NCBI GenBank assembly: GCA_020249865.1
Contig: JADCEV010000016.1
Coordinates: forward strand, 1 to 46,209
DNA: 46,209 nucleotides
Direction of reading: 5' to 3'
DNA from: Roseomonas sp.
Lineage (GTDB): Bacteria; Pseudomonadota; Alphaproteobacteria; Acetobacterales; Acetobacteraceae
Shown: in pieces, positions 33,933 through 43,502 of the stretch
Numbering within the stretch: position 1 is the stretch's first letter
How the letters are laid out: each line of letters begins with the position of its first letter
Program-made: the position numbers and the translations under genes
The notes under the pieces: model-generated
Databases searched by the model: none
What the model saw: the letters and a program-made list of their open reading frames with translations, nothing else
What the model was told of the DNA's origin: nothing

Positions 33933-34901
33933 ATGCGTCGCCGTCATCTTCTTGCCGCCCTGCCTGCTGCGGCGTTAGCGCCACGCCTTGCCGCCGCGCA
34001 GGAATGGCCGCCCAGCCCGGTGCGCGCCATTGTGCCCTTCGCCCCTGGCTCCGCGACCGATACCGTCGCGCGCGTCTTTACCGAGAAAATGCGCGAAACC
34101 CTGGGCCAGAATGTGGTGGTGGAAAACCGCGCCGGCGCCAATGGGCTGATCGGGGCCGAAGCCGTGGCCCGCGCCACGCCCGATGGCCTGACCGTGCTGA
34201 TCGGCACCAATTCCACCAATGCCGCCGCAGGCGCCCTGTTCAAGCGCGTGCCCTTTGATGTGGAAACCGCCTTCATCCCGGTCTCGACCCTCGGCTCCGT
34301 GCCGCTGCTGGTCGCGGTGCGCGCCGAATCGCGCTGGCAGAATTTGGCCGAGCTGCTGGCCGAGGCGAAAACCAAGCCCGAGGGCATCACCTATGCCTCC
34401 GCGTCGTCCTCTCAGCAGGTTTCGACCGAGCTGATGGCGCATATGGCGGGGGTGAAGATGCTCCGCGTGCCCTATCGCTCCTCGCCCTTGGCGGTGCAGG
34501 ATTTGCTGGCGGGGCGGGTTGATCTTTTCGTGGCGGATCAATTGGTTATCCTGCCGCAGGCGCGCGAAGGGAAGCTCCGCATCCTTGGCATCACATCGCC
34601 CCAGCGTTCGGCCATGCTGCCGGAAATCCCAACGGTGGCCGAGGCCGGCAATCTGCCTGGCTATCAGATCACCGCCTGGTTCGGCCTTTTCGTACCCGCC
34701 GGCACGCCCGCCCTTGCAGTTTCCCGCCTGAATGCGGCCGTGCGCCGCGCCGGGGAACAGGCTGATTTGCGCGAAAGACTGTCTTCCGGCTTCGGCATGG
34801 TGGTTTCCACCTCCACCCCGGAAGAGGCCGCTGCCTTTGTCAAATCCGAGACCCAGCGCTGGACCTCGGCCATTCGCACCGCCGGCATCGAACCGGAATA
34901 G
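33933..34901 (+). CDS. Tripartite tricarboxylate transporter substrate-binding protein (Bug/TctC family)
   Basis: 322 residues, ATG 33933 with AAAGAGG upstream. A signal peptide is seen at the start (MRRRHLLAALPAAALAPRLA, cut near AAAQ), with an arginine-rich head that may allow Tat export. The mature part shows Bug features: IVPFAPGSATDTVARVFTEK, VVENRAGANGLIGAEAVARA, GITYASASSSQQVSTELM, RVPYRSSPLAVQDLLAGRVD and AWFGLFVPAGTP. These periplasmic proteins bind carboxylic acids for TctAB or act as sensors. No TctA/TctB partner is adjacent; such orphans are very numerous in Acetobacteraceae and Burkholderiales. Confidence 0.9.
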   Translation: MRRRHLLAALPAAALAPRLAAAQEWPPSPVRAIVPFAPGSATDTVARVFTEKMRETLGQNVVVENRAGANGLIGAEAVARATPDGLTVLIGTNSTNAAAGALFKRVPFDVETAFIPVSTLGSVPLLVAVRAESRWQNLAELLAEAKTKPEGITYASASSSQQVSTELMAHMAGVKMLRVPYRSSPLAVQDLLAGRVDLFVADQLVILPQAREGKLRILGITSPQRSAMLPEIPTVAEAGNLPGYQITAWFGLFVPAGTPALAVSRLNAAVRRAGEQADLRERLSSGFGMVVSTSTPEEAAAFVKSETQRWTSAIRTAGIEPE

Positions 34902-34934
34902 ACTTCTCCACATAAGTAAGGCTAGGCTGACAGT

Positions 34935-35195
34935 ATGGCACGTACACCAAGCGAGACAGCGGAGCCGCCGCCGTCCGATATCGCCGCCCTTTCCTTCGAG
35001 CAAGCGCTCGCGGAGCTTGAGGGAATTGTGCGCGAATTGGAAAGCGGCAAGGGCGCGCTTGAAGCCTCGGTCACCGCCTATCAACGCGGTGCGGCGCTGA
35101 AGCGCCATTGTGAGGCGAAGCTCGCGGAAGCGGAGCAGAAAATCCAAGCCATTGTGGATGGGCCAGCCGGGCCATCCTTGCGAGACGTGGAATAG
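34935..35195 (+). CDS. xseB: Exodeoxyribonuclease VII small subunit (XseB)
   Basis: 86 residues, ATG 34935. The family pattern LSFEQALAELEGIVRELESG, then LEASVTAYQRGAALKRHCE, is complete and forms two long helices. XseB binds the XseA large subunit to form the single-strand exonuclease VII. It is followed 8 bp later by ispA. Confidence 0.93.
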   Translation: MARTPSETAEPPPSDIAALSFEQALAELEGIVRELESGKGALEASVTAYQRGAALKRHCEAKLAEAEQKIQAIVDGPAGPSLRDVE

Positions 35196-35203
35196 AGCGC
35201 CGC

Positions 35204-36109
35204 ATGGCTGATACCGCCCAAGCCCTTGCATCAGCCATGGCAGCGGCGGCTGCCGAAATTGATCGCGCGCTGGATGCGCTGATCCCGCCGCCGGAGGGCG
35301 ATGAGGCGCGGCTGTTTGAAGCCATGCGCTATGCCAGCATGGGGGGCGGCAAAAGGCTGCGCGGTTTTCTGGTGCTGGAAGGTGCCGCGCAATTCGGCGT
35401 GGCGCGTGAAGCGGCGCTGCGCGTGGCGGCAGCGATTGAAATGCTGCATGCCTATTCGCTGGTGCATGATGATCTGCCCTGCATGGATGATGATGATCTG
35501 CGCCGCGGCAAACCCACCGTACATCGCGCCTTTGATGAGGCAACCGCCGTGCTGGCGGGTGATGCGCTGCAAACCCAGGCCTTTCTGGTCCTGAGCGAAG
35601 CCGACACGCACCCTGATCCCGCCGTGCGGGCGGAACTCTGTCGCGCCTTGGCGCGCGCGGCCGGGGCGCGCGGCATGTGCGGCGGGCAGATGCTGGATAT
35701 GCTGGCGGAAGAAGCGGGTCGGCCCTTGGAAGAGGCTGAAATCGGCCGGCTGCAATTGCTGAAGACCGGCAAGCTGATTGAATTTTCCGCCGAAGCCGGC
35801 GCCATTCTTGGCAAGGCGCCGATCCAGCTGCGCCATGCGCTTTCCGCCTATGGCCGCGATCTGGGTGCGGCCTTTCAGATTGCCGATGATGTGCTGGATG
35901 CGACCGCATCAGCCGAGGAAACCGGCAAGCGCACCGGCAAGGATGCCGATGCGGGCAAGGCCACTCTTGTTGGGCTTTTGGGGCTGGAGCGCGCCAGGTT
36001 GCAAGCGGAACGGCTTGCTGCCCAGGCGCAGGATCATCTGGATGCTTTCGGGGAAGCGGCGGCGCATTTGCGCGCGCTCGCGGATTACACCATCGCGCGG
36101 AGAAGCTGA
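35204..36109 (+). CDS. ispA: Farnesyl diphosphate synthase (polyprenyl synthetase family)
   Basis: 301 residues, ATG 35204. The first aspartate-rich motif DDLPCMDDDDLRRGKPT and the second, DDVLDATAS, bind magnesium-diphosphate. GGGKRLRGFLVL and MCGGQMLDML are also conserved. It condenses isopentenyl diphosphate with allylic diphosphates to C15. It abuts dxs with no gap and follows xseB, the standard alphaproteobacterial order. Confidence 0.93.
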   Translation: MADTAQALASAMAAAAAEIDRALDALIPPPEGDEARLFEAMRYASMGGGKRLRGFLVLEGAAQFGVAREAALRVAAAIEMLHAYSLVHDDLPCMDDDDLRRGKPTVHRAFDEATAVLAGDALQTQAFLVLSEADTHPDPAVRAELCRALARAAGARGMCGGQMLDMLAEEAGRPLEEAEIGRLQLLKTGKLIEFSAEAGAILGKAPIQLRHALSAYGRDLGAAFQIADDVLDATASAEETGKRTGKDADAGKATLVGLLGLERARLQAERLAAQAQDHLDAFGEAAAHLRALADYTIARRS

Positions 36110-38029
36110 ATGAACCGTCCTGTCACACCGCTGCTGGATCGCGTGACCATTCCAAGCGATTTGCGGAACTTCTCTGGCGATCAATTGAAACGCCTGGCCG
36201 AAGAATTGCGCGCCGAGACCATTGATGCGGTGTCCGTCACTGGCGGGCATCTTGGCGCATCACTTGGCGTGGTGGAACTCACCGTCGCGGTGCATGCGAT
36301 TTTCGACACGCCGCATGACCGGCTGATCTGGGATGTCGGGCATCAGGCCTATCCACACAAGATTTTGACCGGGCGGCGCGATCGCATCCGCACGCTGCGC
36401 CAAGGCGGCGGGCTTTCCGGCTTCACCAAGCGGAGTGAGAGCGAATACGACCCCTTCGGCGCCGCGCATTCCTCCACCAGCATTTCCGCCGGGCTTGGCA
36501 TGGCGATTGGCAGCCAATTGCAGGGCAAGGAACGCAATGTCATCGCCGTGATCGGCGACGGGTCCATGAGTGCCGGCATGGCTTATGAAGCCATGAACAA
36601 TGCCGGCGCATCCAAGGCCAATCTGATTGTCATCCTGAACGATAATGACATGTCCATCGCCCCACCCGTGGGCGCGATGAGTGCTTATCTGTCAAAGCTG
36701 ATTTCATCACGCCCTTTCCTTTCCTTGCGCGATATGATGGCGCGCTTGGCCAAGCGCTTCCCCGCACCCTTGGAACGCGCGGCGCGGCGTGCCGATGAAT
36801 ACGCGCGCGGGCTGCTGACGGGCGGCACGCTGTTTGAGGAATTGGGCTTTTATTACGTCGGGCCGGTGGATGGGCATGATCTGGACCATTTGCTGCCCAT
36901 TCTGCGCAACCTGCGTGATCGGGATCAGCAAGGCCCGATCCTGCTGCATGTGGTGACGCAAAAGGGCAAGGGTTATGCGCCGGCGGAATCCGCGCCCGAC
37001 AAGTATCACGGCGTGGTGAAGTTCAATGTCGTCACCGGCGAACAGGCCAAGGCACCGCCCGGCCCGCCTTCCTTCACCAAGGTCTTCGCCAATGCGCTGA
37101 TCGCGGAAGCGGAAGCTGATGAACGCATTGTCGCCATCAATGCCGCCATGCCATCCGGCACCGGGCTTGATTCATTCGCCAAGAAATTCCCGCGCCGGAG
37201 TTTTGATGTCGGCATCGCCGAACAGCATGCGGTGACGTTTGCGGCGGGGCTCGCGACCGAAGGGCTCAAGCCCTTTTGCGCGATCTATTCAACCTTCTTG
37301 CAGCGCGCCTATGACCAGATCATGCATGATGTCGCGCTGCAATCCTTGCCGGTGCGCTTTGGCATGGACCGCGCGGGCTTGGTGGGCGCAGATGGCGCAA
37401 CCCATGCAGGGTCTTTCGATATCGCCTATCTCGGCTGCCTGCCCAATATGGTGCTGATGGCCGCCGCCGATGAGGTGGAGCTGATGCATATGGTCGCGAC
37501 CTCGGCCGCGATTGATGATCGGCCTTCCGCCTTCCGCTATCCGCGTGGTGAGGGTTTTGGCCTGGAATTGCCCAAGCGCGGTTCAGTGCTGGAAATTGGC
37601 AAGGGCCGCGTACTGCGCGAAGGCACTGCGATTGCGATCCTGTCCTATGGGGCGCGCTTGCAGGAATGCCTGAAGGCAGCTGATGAATTGGCAACCCATG
37701 GGCTTTCCTGCACGGTTGCCGATGCGCGCTTCGCCAAGCCGTTGGATACCGCGCTGGTGGAACGGCTTGCGCGGGAGCATGAGGTGCTGATCACGATTGA
37801 AGAAGGCTCCATGCTCGGCTTCAGCGGCATTGTGATGCATCATCTGGCGACGCGCGGGCTGATGGATCGTGGGCTGAAAATTCGCCCCATGTGCCTGCCG
37901 GATGTCTTCATTGATCATGATGCGCCGCGCAAGCAATATGATCAGGCGGGGCTCAATGCGCCGCATATCGTGGCGACGGCGCTTGCCGCCCTTGGCAAGG
38001 CGGAGATGCACTTGCCCGCACGGGCGTGA
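36110..38029 (+). CDS. dxs: 1-deoxy-D-xylulose-5-phosphate synthase
   Basis: 639 residues, ATG 36110 directly after the ispA stop. The thiamine diphosphate domain has [20 protein letters not shown] with a downstream NDND. The second domain has [18 protein letters not shown] and [19 protein letters not shown]. The C-terminal domain runs to the end (LTIEEG-type [13 protein letters not shown]). It joins pyruvate and glyceraldehyde 3-phosphate in the first step of the MEP isoprenoid route and is coupled here to ispA. The gene that often follows in alphaproteobacteria (tlyA-like) is absent; the next genes are on the other strand. Confidence 0.95.
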   Translation: MNRPVTPLLDRVTIPSDLRNFSGDQLKRLAEELRAETIDAVSVTGGHLGASLGVVELTVAVHAIFDTPHDRLIWDVGHQAYPHKILTGRRDRIRTLRQGGGLSGFTKRSESEYDPFGAAHSSTSISAGLGMAIGSQLQGKERNVIAVIGDGSMSAGMAYEAMNNAGASKANLIVILNDNDMSIAPPVGAMSAYLSKLISSRPFLSLRDMMARLAKRFPAPLERAARRADEYARGLLTGGTLFEELGFYYVGPVDGHDLDHLLPILRNLRDRDQQGPILLHVVTQKGKGYAPAESAPDKYHGVVKFNVVTGEQAKAPPGPPSFTKVFANALIAEAEADERIVAINAAMPSGTGLDSFAKKFPRRSFDVGIAEQHAVTFAAGLATEGLKPFCAIYSTFLQRAYDQIMHDVALQSLPVRFGMDRAGLVGADGATHAGSFDIAYLGCLPNMVLMAAADEVELMHMVATSAAIDDRPSAFRYPRGEGFGLELPKRGSVLEIGKGRVLREGTAIAILSYGARLQECLKAADELATHGLSCTVADARFAKPLDTALVERLAREHEVLITIEEGSMLGFSGIVMHHLATRGLMDRGLKIRPMCLPDVFIDHDAPRKQYDQAGLNAPHIVATALAALGKAEMHLPARA

Positions 38030-38033
38030 CGCA

Positions 38034-38807
38034 TCAGCCGCGCCACATCCCCCCGCCATCCACATCCACTACCGTGCCATTCACATAAACGCCGCGCGGG
38101 CTTGCCAGGAATACCGCTAAATCGGCGATTTCGCTTGACTCAATCGGGCGGTTGAAGGGCAGGCCAGTGATGGTTTCCGCCCAGCGTTCCTCATCGCCGA
38201 ATTTCAGCTTCGCATTGACGCGCGCCTGGGTGATCATGCGATCGGTCTTGGTCACCGCAGGATTGATGCCAACAACCTTCACGCCATTGGCCTGCGTTGC
38301 CGCACCCAAAGCCTGGGTGAAGGCAATCAAAGATGCATTGCCCGCGCCGCCGCAAATATAGCCCGCTTTGGGTGAACGCCCGGCCATGCCGATGATGTTC
38401 ACCACCGCCCCGGCCTTGCGCGCTTCCATCGCCGGCAGATAGAGCTGGCAGAGATGAATGTAGCCAAAGACCTTCAGGCTCCAGGCTTCCTGCCAACGCT
38501 GGATGGAAATATCCTGCAAGCGCCCGGATGGAATGGCGCCGGCATTATTCACCAGCACATCAATATCCGGAAAGGCGGCATGCAGCCTTTCGCGTTCCTC
38601 AACCCGCGAAAGATCGGCGGCGAGGGTTTCAACGCGCACCTGCGCAAGCGCGCGCACCTTATCGGCGGCGGTTGCGAGTGCCGCCGCATCGCGCGCTGAA
38701 AGCACAATATCGCAGCCCTCCCGCGCGAAGGCTTCCGCACAAGCAAGCCCAATGCCTTTTGATCCACCCGTGACAAGCACACGCTTGCCGGCAAGCTGCA
38801 TATCCAT
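38034..38807 (-). CDS. Short-chain dehydrogenase/reductase with non-canonical active site
   Basis: 257 residues from ATG 38807; a GTG at 38813 overlapping the previous stop is an alternative. The cofactor motif TGGSKGIGLACAEAF and NNAGAIPSG are normal. Where classical SDRs have YxxxK, this protein has YICGGAGNASLIAFTQAL: aligned on the following helix, the Lys position is Asn and the Tyr position Gly, with a Tyr three residues earlier. A subfamily with the YICGxAGN pattern exists, so this is likely inherited rather than damage. The end VNGTVVDVDGGGM is typical. It is coupled to the TPP enzyme gene upstream; substrate unknown. Confidence 0.85.
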   Translation of the reverse strand: MDMQLAGKRVLVTGGSKGIGLACAEAFAREGCDIVLSARDAAALATAADKVRALAQVRVETLAADLSRVEERERLHAAFPDIDVLVNNAGAIPSGRLQDISIQRWQEAWSLKVFGYIHLCQLYLPAMEARKAGAVVNIIGMAGRSPKAGYICGGAGNASLIAFTQALGAATQANGVKVVGINPAVTKTDRMITQARVNAKLKFGDEERWAETITGLPFNRPIESSEIADLAVFLASPRGVYVNGTVVDVDGGGMWRG

Positions 38808-38809
38808 GG

Positions 38810-40348
38810 TCACACCACCAATTCAATGAGGAAGGGGCCAGGGCGCGCAAAGCTTTGGCTCATCATGTCTGCCACCTGATCAAGCGTGGTCGCTTGCGCG
38901 GCTTCCACGCCCATGCTCTCGGCCATTTTCACCCAGCCGATATCAGGATTGCCGAGATCCATCATATCCATCGCCGTGCGGCCCGGATTGGCGCCGACAT
39001 TGCGGTATTCGCCAAGCAGGATCGCGTATTTGCGATTGGAAATGATCACGGTGGTCACCGGCAGCTTTTCGCGCGCCTGAGTCCAAAGCGATTGCACCGT
39101 ATACATGGCCGAACCATCGGCCTGCATATTGATCACGCGCCGACCACCGCCACCAACCGCGGCACCGGTCGCCAAGGGCATGCCGCAGCCAATGGCGCCA
39201 CCTGTGATCTGCAACCAATCATGCGGCGGCGCGTTATGGGTTTCGGGGAAGAAGCCGCGACCGTAGGAGACACTTTCATCCGCAATGATCGCATCTTCCG
39301 GCATCAGCGCACCCAATACACGCGCAAGCCCCTCCGGCGTTGGCGCGCCGCGCACCACTTCCGGGCGCGGGCCGCGATCCGGGATGGCAATGGCGGGCGC
39401 GTTCAATTCCGCCGCCAGCGCGGCCAAGGCCATTTCGGCATTCTGTTCATAGCGCGTCAGCACATGCACTTCGGCATTGGGCGGGTAATGCAGCGAAGGC
39501 TTGCCCGGATAGCCGAAGAAGCCGACCGGCGCCTTGGCATTCACCAGGATCAGATGCTCCACCCATTTCAGCGCATCCACCGCCTGGTCCACGTAATAGG
39601 GTACGCGTTCAAGGGCGATGCGCCCGCGCCCGCGCTGGGTGCGACCGTTGGAGCCCTCAGCCATCAGCCGCGCGCCGGTTGCCTGCGAAATCCGATAGGC
39701 GTGAAGCTGCGCGCCTTCACGGAGGCTCGGGCCGCCCAGCAGGATCAGCACATTCTTCTTCTCGCGCAGGATGCGCGCGGCATTGCGAATGGCATGCGGG
39801 TCCGCTTCCGGCACGGCGGGCACGGGCAGGGCGGGCGCCACCACGCCGCCATCATTCCAGGCGGTATCGGCAGGCAGGATCAGCGTCGCGATCTGGCCGG
39901 GTGAGGTCCGCGCGGCTTGCACGGCCACGGCGGCATCCGCCCCCACCTTGGTTGAATCGGTTGATGTCCTCACCCAGGCGGAAACGCCGCGGGCGAAGCC
40001 TTCGGTATCGGCGGTCAGCGGCGCGTCATAGGGGCGGTGATAGGTCGCGTGATCGCCGGTGATATTCACAATGCCGGACCGGGCGCGGCGCGCATTATGC
40101 AGATTGGCCAAACCGTTAGCGAGGCCCGGGCCGCAATGGAGCAAGGTGCAGGCCGGCTTTTCCGCCATGCGCCAATAGCCATCCGCCATCCCGGTCACGA
40201 CATTTTCCTGCAGGCCCAGCACGCAGCGCATACCGGGGATCCGGTCCAGCGCTGCCACGAAATGCATTTCACTTGTGCCTGGATTGGAGAAACAAACATC
40301 AACCCCACTACCTATGAGTGTATGGACCAGGCTTTCCGCACCATTCAT
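38810..40348 (-). CDS. Thiamine-diphosphate enzyme, acetolactate synthase large subunit/benzoylformate decarboxylase-like
   Basis: 512 residues from ATG 40348, chosen because GGAGAG precedes it and because the frame upstream is not family-like. The pyrimidine domain has FSNPGTSEMHFVAAL and LQENVVTGMADGYWRM with the glutamate that activates TPP. The C-terminal domain has GGAIGCGMPLATGAAVG, then ADGSAMYTVQSLWTQAREKL and SNRKYAIL. It belongs to the acetolactate synthase/benzoylformate decarboxylase superfamily. No regulatory small subunit is nearby, so true acetohydroxyacid synthase activity is unlikely; a 2-oxo acid decarboxylase or carboligase is more probable. It is coupled to the SDR gene, suggesting sequential steps. 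Confidence 0.85.
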   Translation of the reverse strand: MNGAESLVHTLIGSGVDVCFSNPGTSEMHFVAALDRIPGMRCVLGLQENVVTGMADGYWRMAEKPACTLLHCGPGLANGLANLHNARRARSGIVNITGDHATYHRPYDAPLTADTEGFARGVSAWVRTSTDSTKVGADAAVAVQAARTSPGQIATLILPADTAWNDGGVVAPALPVPAVPEADPHAIRNAARILREKKNVLILLGGPSLREGAQLHAYRISQATGARLMAEGSNGRTQRGRGRIALERVPYYVDQAVDALKWVEHLILVNAKAPVGFFGYPGKPSLHYPPNAEVHVLTRYEQNAEMALAALAAELNAPAIAIPDRGPRPEVVRGAPTPEGLARVLGALMPEDAIIADESVSYGRGFFPETHNAPPHDWLQITGGAIGCGMPLATGAAVGGGGRRVINMQADGSAMYTVQSLWTQAREKLPVTTVIISNRKYAILLGEYRNVGANPGRTAMDMMDLGNPDIGWVKMAESMGVEAAQATTLDQVADMMSQSFARPGPFLIELVV

Positions 40349-40502
40349 TGCCGACTCTCCACTTGGCGTTTCTGGGCGCAGCCTGCGCCGAGGGGCGGCT
40401 TCGGGCAAGATGGGGCACTTGTCATGCGGTAATTTCGCCGTAATTTGCCGCCAGAAGTAACAATGCGGTGACGAAAACCGCCTCTGGGGGAGCTTTCCGG
40501 TC

Positions 40503-42767
40503 ATGCCTCGTTTGGCCGTTGCCTTTTTTGCGTCGGGCTTTGCTGCGCTGCTGTGTCAGATCGTCTGGCAGCGGATGCTCGGCATTTTTGCCGGCTCTGA
40601 CACGATTTCTGCAGCACTTGTCGTGGGCGCCTTTCTGGCCGGGCTTGGCATTGGTTCGATCATTGGCGCCAAGATCGCCGATCGCATCACGCCCGCGCGC
40701 GCGCTGATCGGCTTCGCGCTGGCGGAAACCGGCGTCGGCATTTTCGCCGTGCTGTCCAAGGCTTTTCTTTATGATTGGCTGGCGACCGATCTGGCCGGGG
40801 TGGTGGATGACCCGGCGATGATCTTCGCGCTCTGCTTCGCGGGGCTTGTGCTGCCGACCACGCTGATGGGCGCTTCCCTGCCGCTTTTGGCGCGCGCTGT
40901 CTCGACCGCTTTGGACACGGTGGCAGAGCGGATTGGCCTGCTTTACGGGCTGAATACCTTCGGCGCCGGGCTTGGTGCGCTGCTGGGTGGCTGGTTTCTG
41001 GTCGGTAATCTTGGCTTTGTCGGCGCGCTTTGGCTGGCCGCGGGCTTGGAGATTTTCGCCGCCATCCTGGCGCTGTCGCTGCTGCCGCAGCTGCGTGGCG
41101 TACCCCTGCCCGCGCCGAGCCCCGCCGCCAAGGCCGGCGATGCGCCCTTTGGCAGCCTGCCGCTCTGGTGCTTTTTGGTGTTCCTGTCGGGCTATGTGAT
41201 TGTGGCGCTGGAAATCCTTTGGGTCCGCATCATGGGCCAGGTTGGGCAATACCACGCCTATCTTTTCCCGACCGTGCTTGGGATTTTCCTGCTGGCCGAT
41301 GGGCTTGGCATGGCCTTCGCAGCCCGCATGGTCCGCCACCTGAAGGACCCGCGCCCGGCCTTTTTCATCACCCAGGGTGCCGGATTTGTCCTGGCGGTGG
41401 TCCTGCTGGCCGCGCTTTGGATTGCCATGCCGCTTTGGCCGATTGCCGATCTGATGGCGGTGGATCATTCGCGGCTGCATGGCGGGGCGCTGGCTATGAT
41501 GATCTTCCTGGCCTTGCTGGTAGTGGGGCCGCCATCCTTCCTGATTGGCATGACCTTCGCCTTTGTGCAGCGCGCCGTGCAGCAGGATTTGGCGAGTGTC
41601 GGCACGCGGGTTGGTTGGGTGCAATTGGCCAATATCGCCGGCAATGCGGCGGGGTCCATTTTCACCGGCCTGATTACGCTGCATTTTCTGGGTACGGCGG
41701 GCACGCTCAAGCTTCTGGCCGCGCTTTCGTTGCTGCTGCTGCTGGGCTGGCTTTGGCATGGCGGCTGGCGCCGGCCGGTGGAAGGCGGGCTTGCCATCGC
41801 CTCCGCGCTCGCGCTGCTGGTCATTCCGGGCAATGCGGGGCTTTGGTCGCGCATGCATGCGGAAGGCCCGGGCAATATGGTGGCCTGGGCGGAAGATCGT
41901 TCAGGCGTGGCGTTTTTCCGCGACAGCAAGGGCGCGGATGGCGTGGCGGAAGGCCCCTTCTTCATTCAGGGCTTCAGCCAGGGGCGCATTCCCTTCCTGT
42001 CCATTCACCAATTCCTGGGCGCGGTTGGGCCGCTGATCCATCCTGATCCGAAAAATGTGCTGGTGATTGGGATTGGCAGCGGCGGGACGCCCTGGGCCGC
42101 GGGCATTCGCCCGGAAAGCCAGATTCGCGCCATTGAATTGGTGGCGCCTGTGCTGACGGCGCTGGAAGAAATCGGCCAGCATTACCCGGATGGCCCCATC
42201 GCGCGCATGTTCAAGGACCCGCGTTGGCAGATGGAATATGGCGACGGGCGGCGCACGCTGGCCAAGGAAGACCGGCGCTACGACATTATTGAAGCCGATG
42301 CGATTCTGCCGCAGGGCTCACATTCCGGCCTGCTCTATAGCGCGGAATTCATCGAACAGGCGCGACGCCGTTTGGCGCCGGGCGGCCTTTACATTCAATG
42401 GACCCCGACGCAGCGCGCGGTGCAGACCTTCGCTGCCGTCTTTCCCCATGCGCTATTGCTGATGCCAGCGGGGGTCATGATCGGATCGAATGAGCCGATT
42501 CCCTTCGACCCGGCGAAGCTTGCGGCGGAATTCGCCAAGCCTGCGCATATCGCGCATTTGCTTGCCGGCAATCGGGAGTTCAGCGATTGGCCAAGCCTTT
42601 TCGCCGGCACGCCGCTGCAATGGCTGCCCGGGCAGAAGCGGGAAGAGGCACCACTCACGGATGTTTTCCCGCGCGATGAATTCTACATCAATAATCCTGG
42701 CCATGGCACGGATTATTATGTGCGCAGCCGGAACGCTTCGGGGCAGCGCCGCGCGGCGGTGGAATAG
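40503..42767 (+). CDS. Fused MFS-like transporter/spermidine synthase-like protein
   Basis: 754 residues, ATG 40503 with GGGGGAG upstream. About 12-14 membrane segments fill residues 1-450 (start AVAFFASGFAALLCQIVWQR, later NTFGAGLGALLGGWFLVG). The soluble C-terminal part has the SAM/decarboxy-SAM-binding motif NVLVIGIGSGGTPWAAGIRP, then MEYGDGRRTLAKEDRRYDII. In spermidine synthases the catalytic aspartate lies in a D-S/T-x-D-P loop; here the segment is IEADAILPQGSHSGLLYSAE, so classical aminopropyl transfer is doubtful. Such fusions are widespread and little studied. It is divergent from the TPP enzyme gene. Confidence 0.85.
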   Translation: MPRLAVAFFASGFAALLCQIVWQRMLGIFAGSDTISAALVVGAFLAGLGIGSIIGAKIADRITPARALIGFALAETGVGIFAVLSKAFLYDWLATDLAGVVDDPAMIFALCFAGLVLPTTLMGASLPLLARAVSTALDTVAERIGLLYGLNTFGAGLGALLGGWFLVGNLGFVGALWLAAGLEIFAAILALSLLPQLRGVPLPAPSPAAKAGDAPFGSLPLWCFLVFLSGYVIVALEILWVRIMGQVGQYHAYLFPTVLGIFLLADGLGMAFAARMVRHLKDPRPAFFITQGAGFVLAVVLLAALWIAMPLWPIADLMAVDHSRLHGGALAMMIFLALLVVGPPSFLIGMTFAFVQRAVQQDLASVGTRVGWVQLANIAGNAAGSIFTGLITLHFLGTAGTLKLLAALSLLLLLGWLWHGGWRRPVEGGLAIASALALLVIPGNAGLWSRMHAEGPGNMVAWAEDRSGVAFFRDSKGADGVAEGPFFIQGFSQGRIPFLSIHQFLGAVGPLIHPDPKNVLVIGIGSGGTPWAAGIRPESQIRAIELVAPVLTALEEIGQHYPDGPIARMFKDPRWQMEYGDGRRTLAKEDRRYDIIEADAILPQGSHSGLLYSAEFIEQARRRLAPGGLYIQWTPTQRAVQTFAAVFPHALLLMPAGVMIGSNEPIPFDPAKLAAEFAKPAHIAHLLAGNREFSDWPSLFAGTPLQWLPGQKREEAPLTDVFPRDEFYINNPGHGTDYYVRSRNASGQRRAAVE

Positions 42768-42788
42768 ACGCGCGGTAATGGGCCTTCT

Positions 42789-43058
42789 CTACATCCCCAG
42801 TGCGCGGCGATAGAGATCGAGCAGCGTTTCCTGTTCTTCCACTTCCGCCGGTTCCTGCTTGCGCAACCGGATCACCGCGCGCAGCACCTTCACATCAAAG
42901 CCTGCTGATTTCGCTTCTGCAAAAATATCCTTGATGTCGCTGGATAGCGCCTTTTTTTCTTCTTCCAGGCGCTCGATTCGTTCCACGATGGACCGCAGCC
43001 TTTCGCCGGCGATGCCGCCGACCTCGGTGGTTTCCTGCTTGCTCGGCGCCTGGGCCAT
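42789..43058 (-). CDS. DUF2312 family protein (GapR-like nucleoid-associated protein)
   Basis: 89 residues from ATG 43058, preceded by GAGGAA. A longer form from ATG 43112 would touch the DUF1244 stop (TGATG) and add 18 residues. The core GGIAGERLRSIVERIERLEE, then KALSSDIKDIFAEAKSAGFD and VKVLRAVIRLRKQ, is the DUF2312 signature: a long helix followed by a short helical dimer element. Caulobacter GapR, of 89 residues, encircles overtwisted DNA ahead of replication and transcription forks. It is downstream of DUF1244, a common alphaproteobacterial pairing near pyruvate kinase genes. Confidence 0.9.
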   Translation of the reverse strand: MAQAPSKQETTEVGGIAGERLRSIVERIERLEEEKKALSSDIKDIFAEAKSAGFDVKVLRAVIRLRKQEPAEVEEQETLLDLYRRALGM

Positions 43059-43111
43059 TCTGCGTTCCTCAGTGTGAAGGCCAGACGCTTTAGCTTTAGG
43101 TGCGCGTGCCA

Positions 43112-43420
43112 TCAATGTTGCCCCTGCCCGGAAGCTGCGAATTTCGCCTTCTGTTCGGCGCTCGCTTCCTTCTGATACTGCGCCTGCCATTCCTTATAGG
43201 GCATGCCGTAAATGATCTCCCGCGCTTCCGGGTCGGTCAGCGGCAAGCCCTTTTCCTCAGCGGCGGCGCGATACCATTTGCTCAGGCAATTCCGGCAGAA
43301 GCCGGCAAGATTCATCATATCTATATTCTGCACATCGGGGCGTAAGCGCAGATGTTCCACCAGCCGGCGGAAGGCGGCGGCTTCCAGCTCTGTCTGGGTT
43401 GCCTTGTCAATCTCGGGCAT
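43112..43420 (-). CDS. DUF1244 family protein
   Basis: 102 residues from ATG 43420, with a perfect GGAGG 7 nt upstream; longer in-frame starts were rejected for that reason. The sequence has AAAFRRLVEHLRLRPDVQNI, the invariant MMNLAGFCRNCLSKWYRAAA with two cysteines, and REIIYGMPYKEWQAQYQ. This is the complete DUF1244 pattern, a small helical alphaproteobacterial family of unknown role. The C-terminus is a charged tail. It is coupled to the GapR-like gene and divergent from glycerate kinase. Confidence 0.88.
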   Translation of the reverse strand: MPEIDKATQTELEAAAFRRLVEHLRLRPDVQNIDMMNLAGFCRNCLSKWYRAAAEEKGLPLTDPEAREIIYGMPYKEWQAQYQKEASAEQKAKFAASGQGQH

Positions 43421-43502
43421 GAGGACCTCCTGAAGCTTTCGTCGCCATAGATGGCCCATTCGGCGCGACTTCGCCATACTGGTTCCCAAAAGGATATTCG
43501 CC

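Noticed and set aside
33975-35909. 644-codon minus-strand frame
   Set aside because: It is a shadow over the Bug, xseB and ispA genes, all of which are firmly identified on the other strand.
40422-41858. 478-codon minus-strand frame rich in Arg, Gln and His
   Set aside because: It is antisense to the membrane part of the MFS/spermidine synthase-like gene, and its composition is that of a shadow frame.
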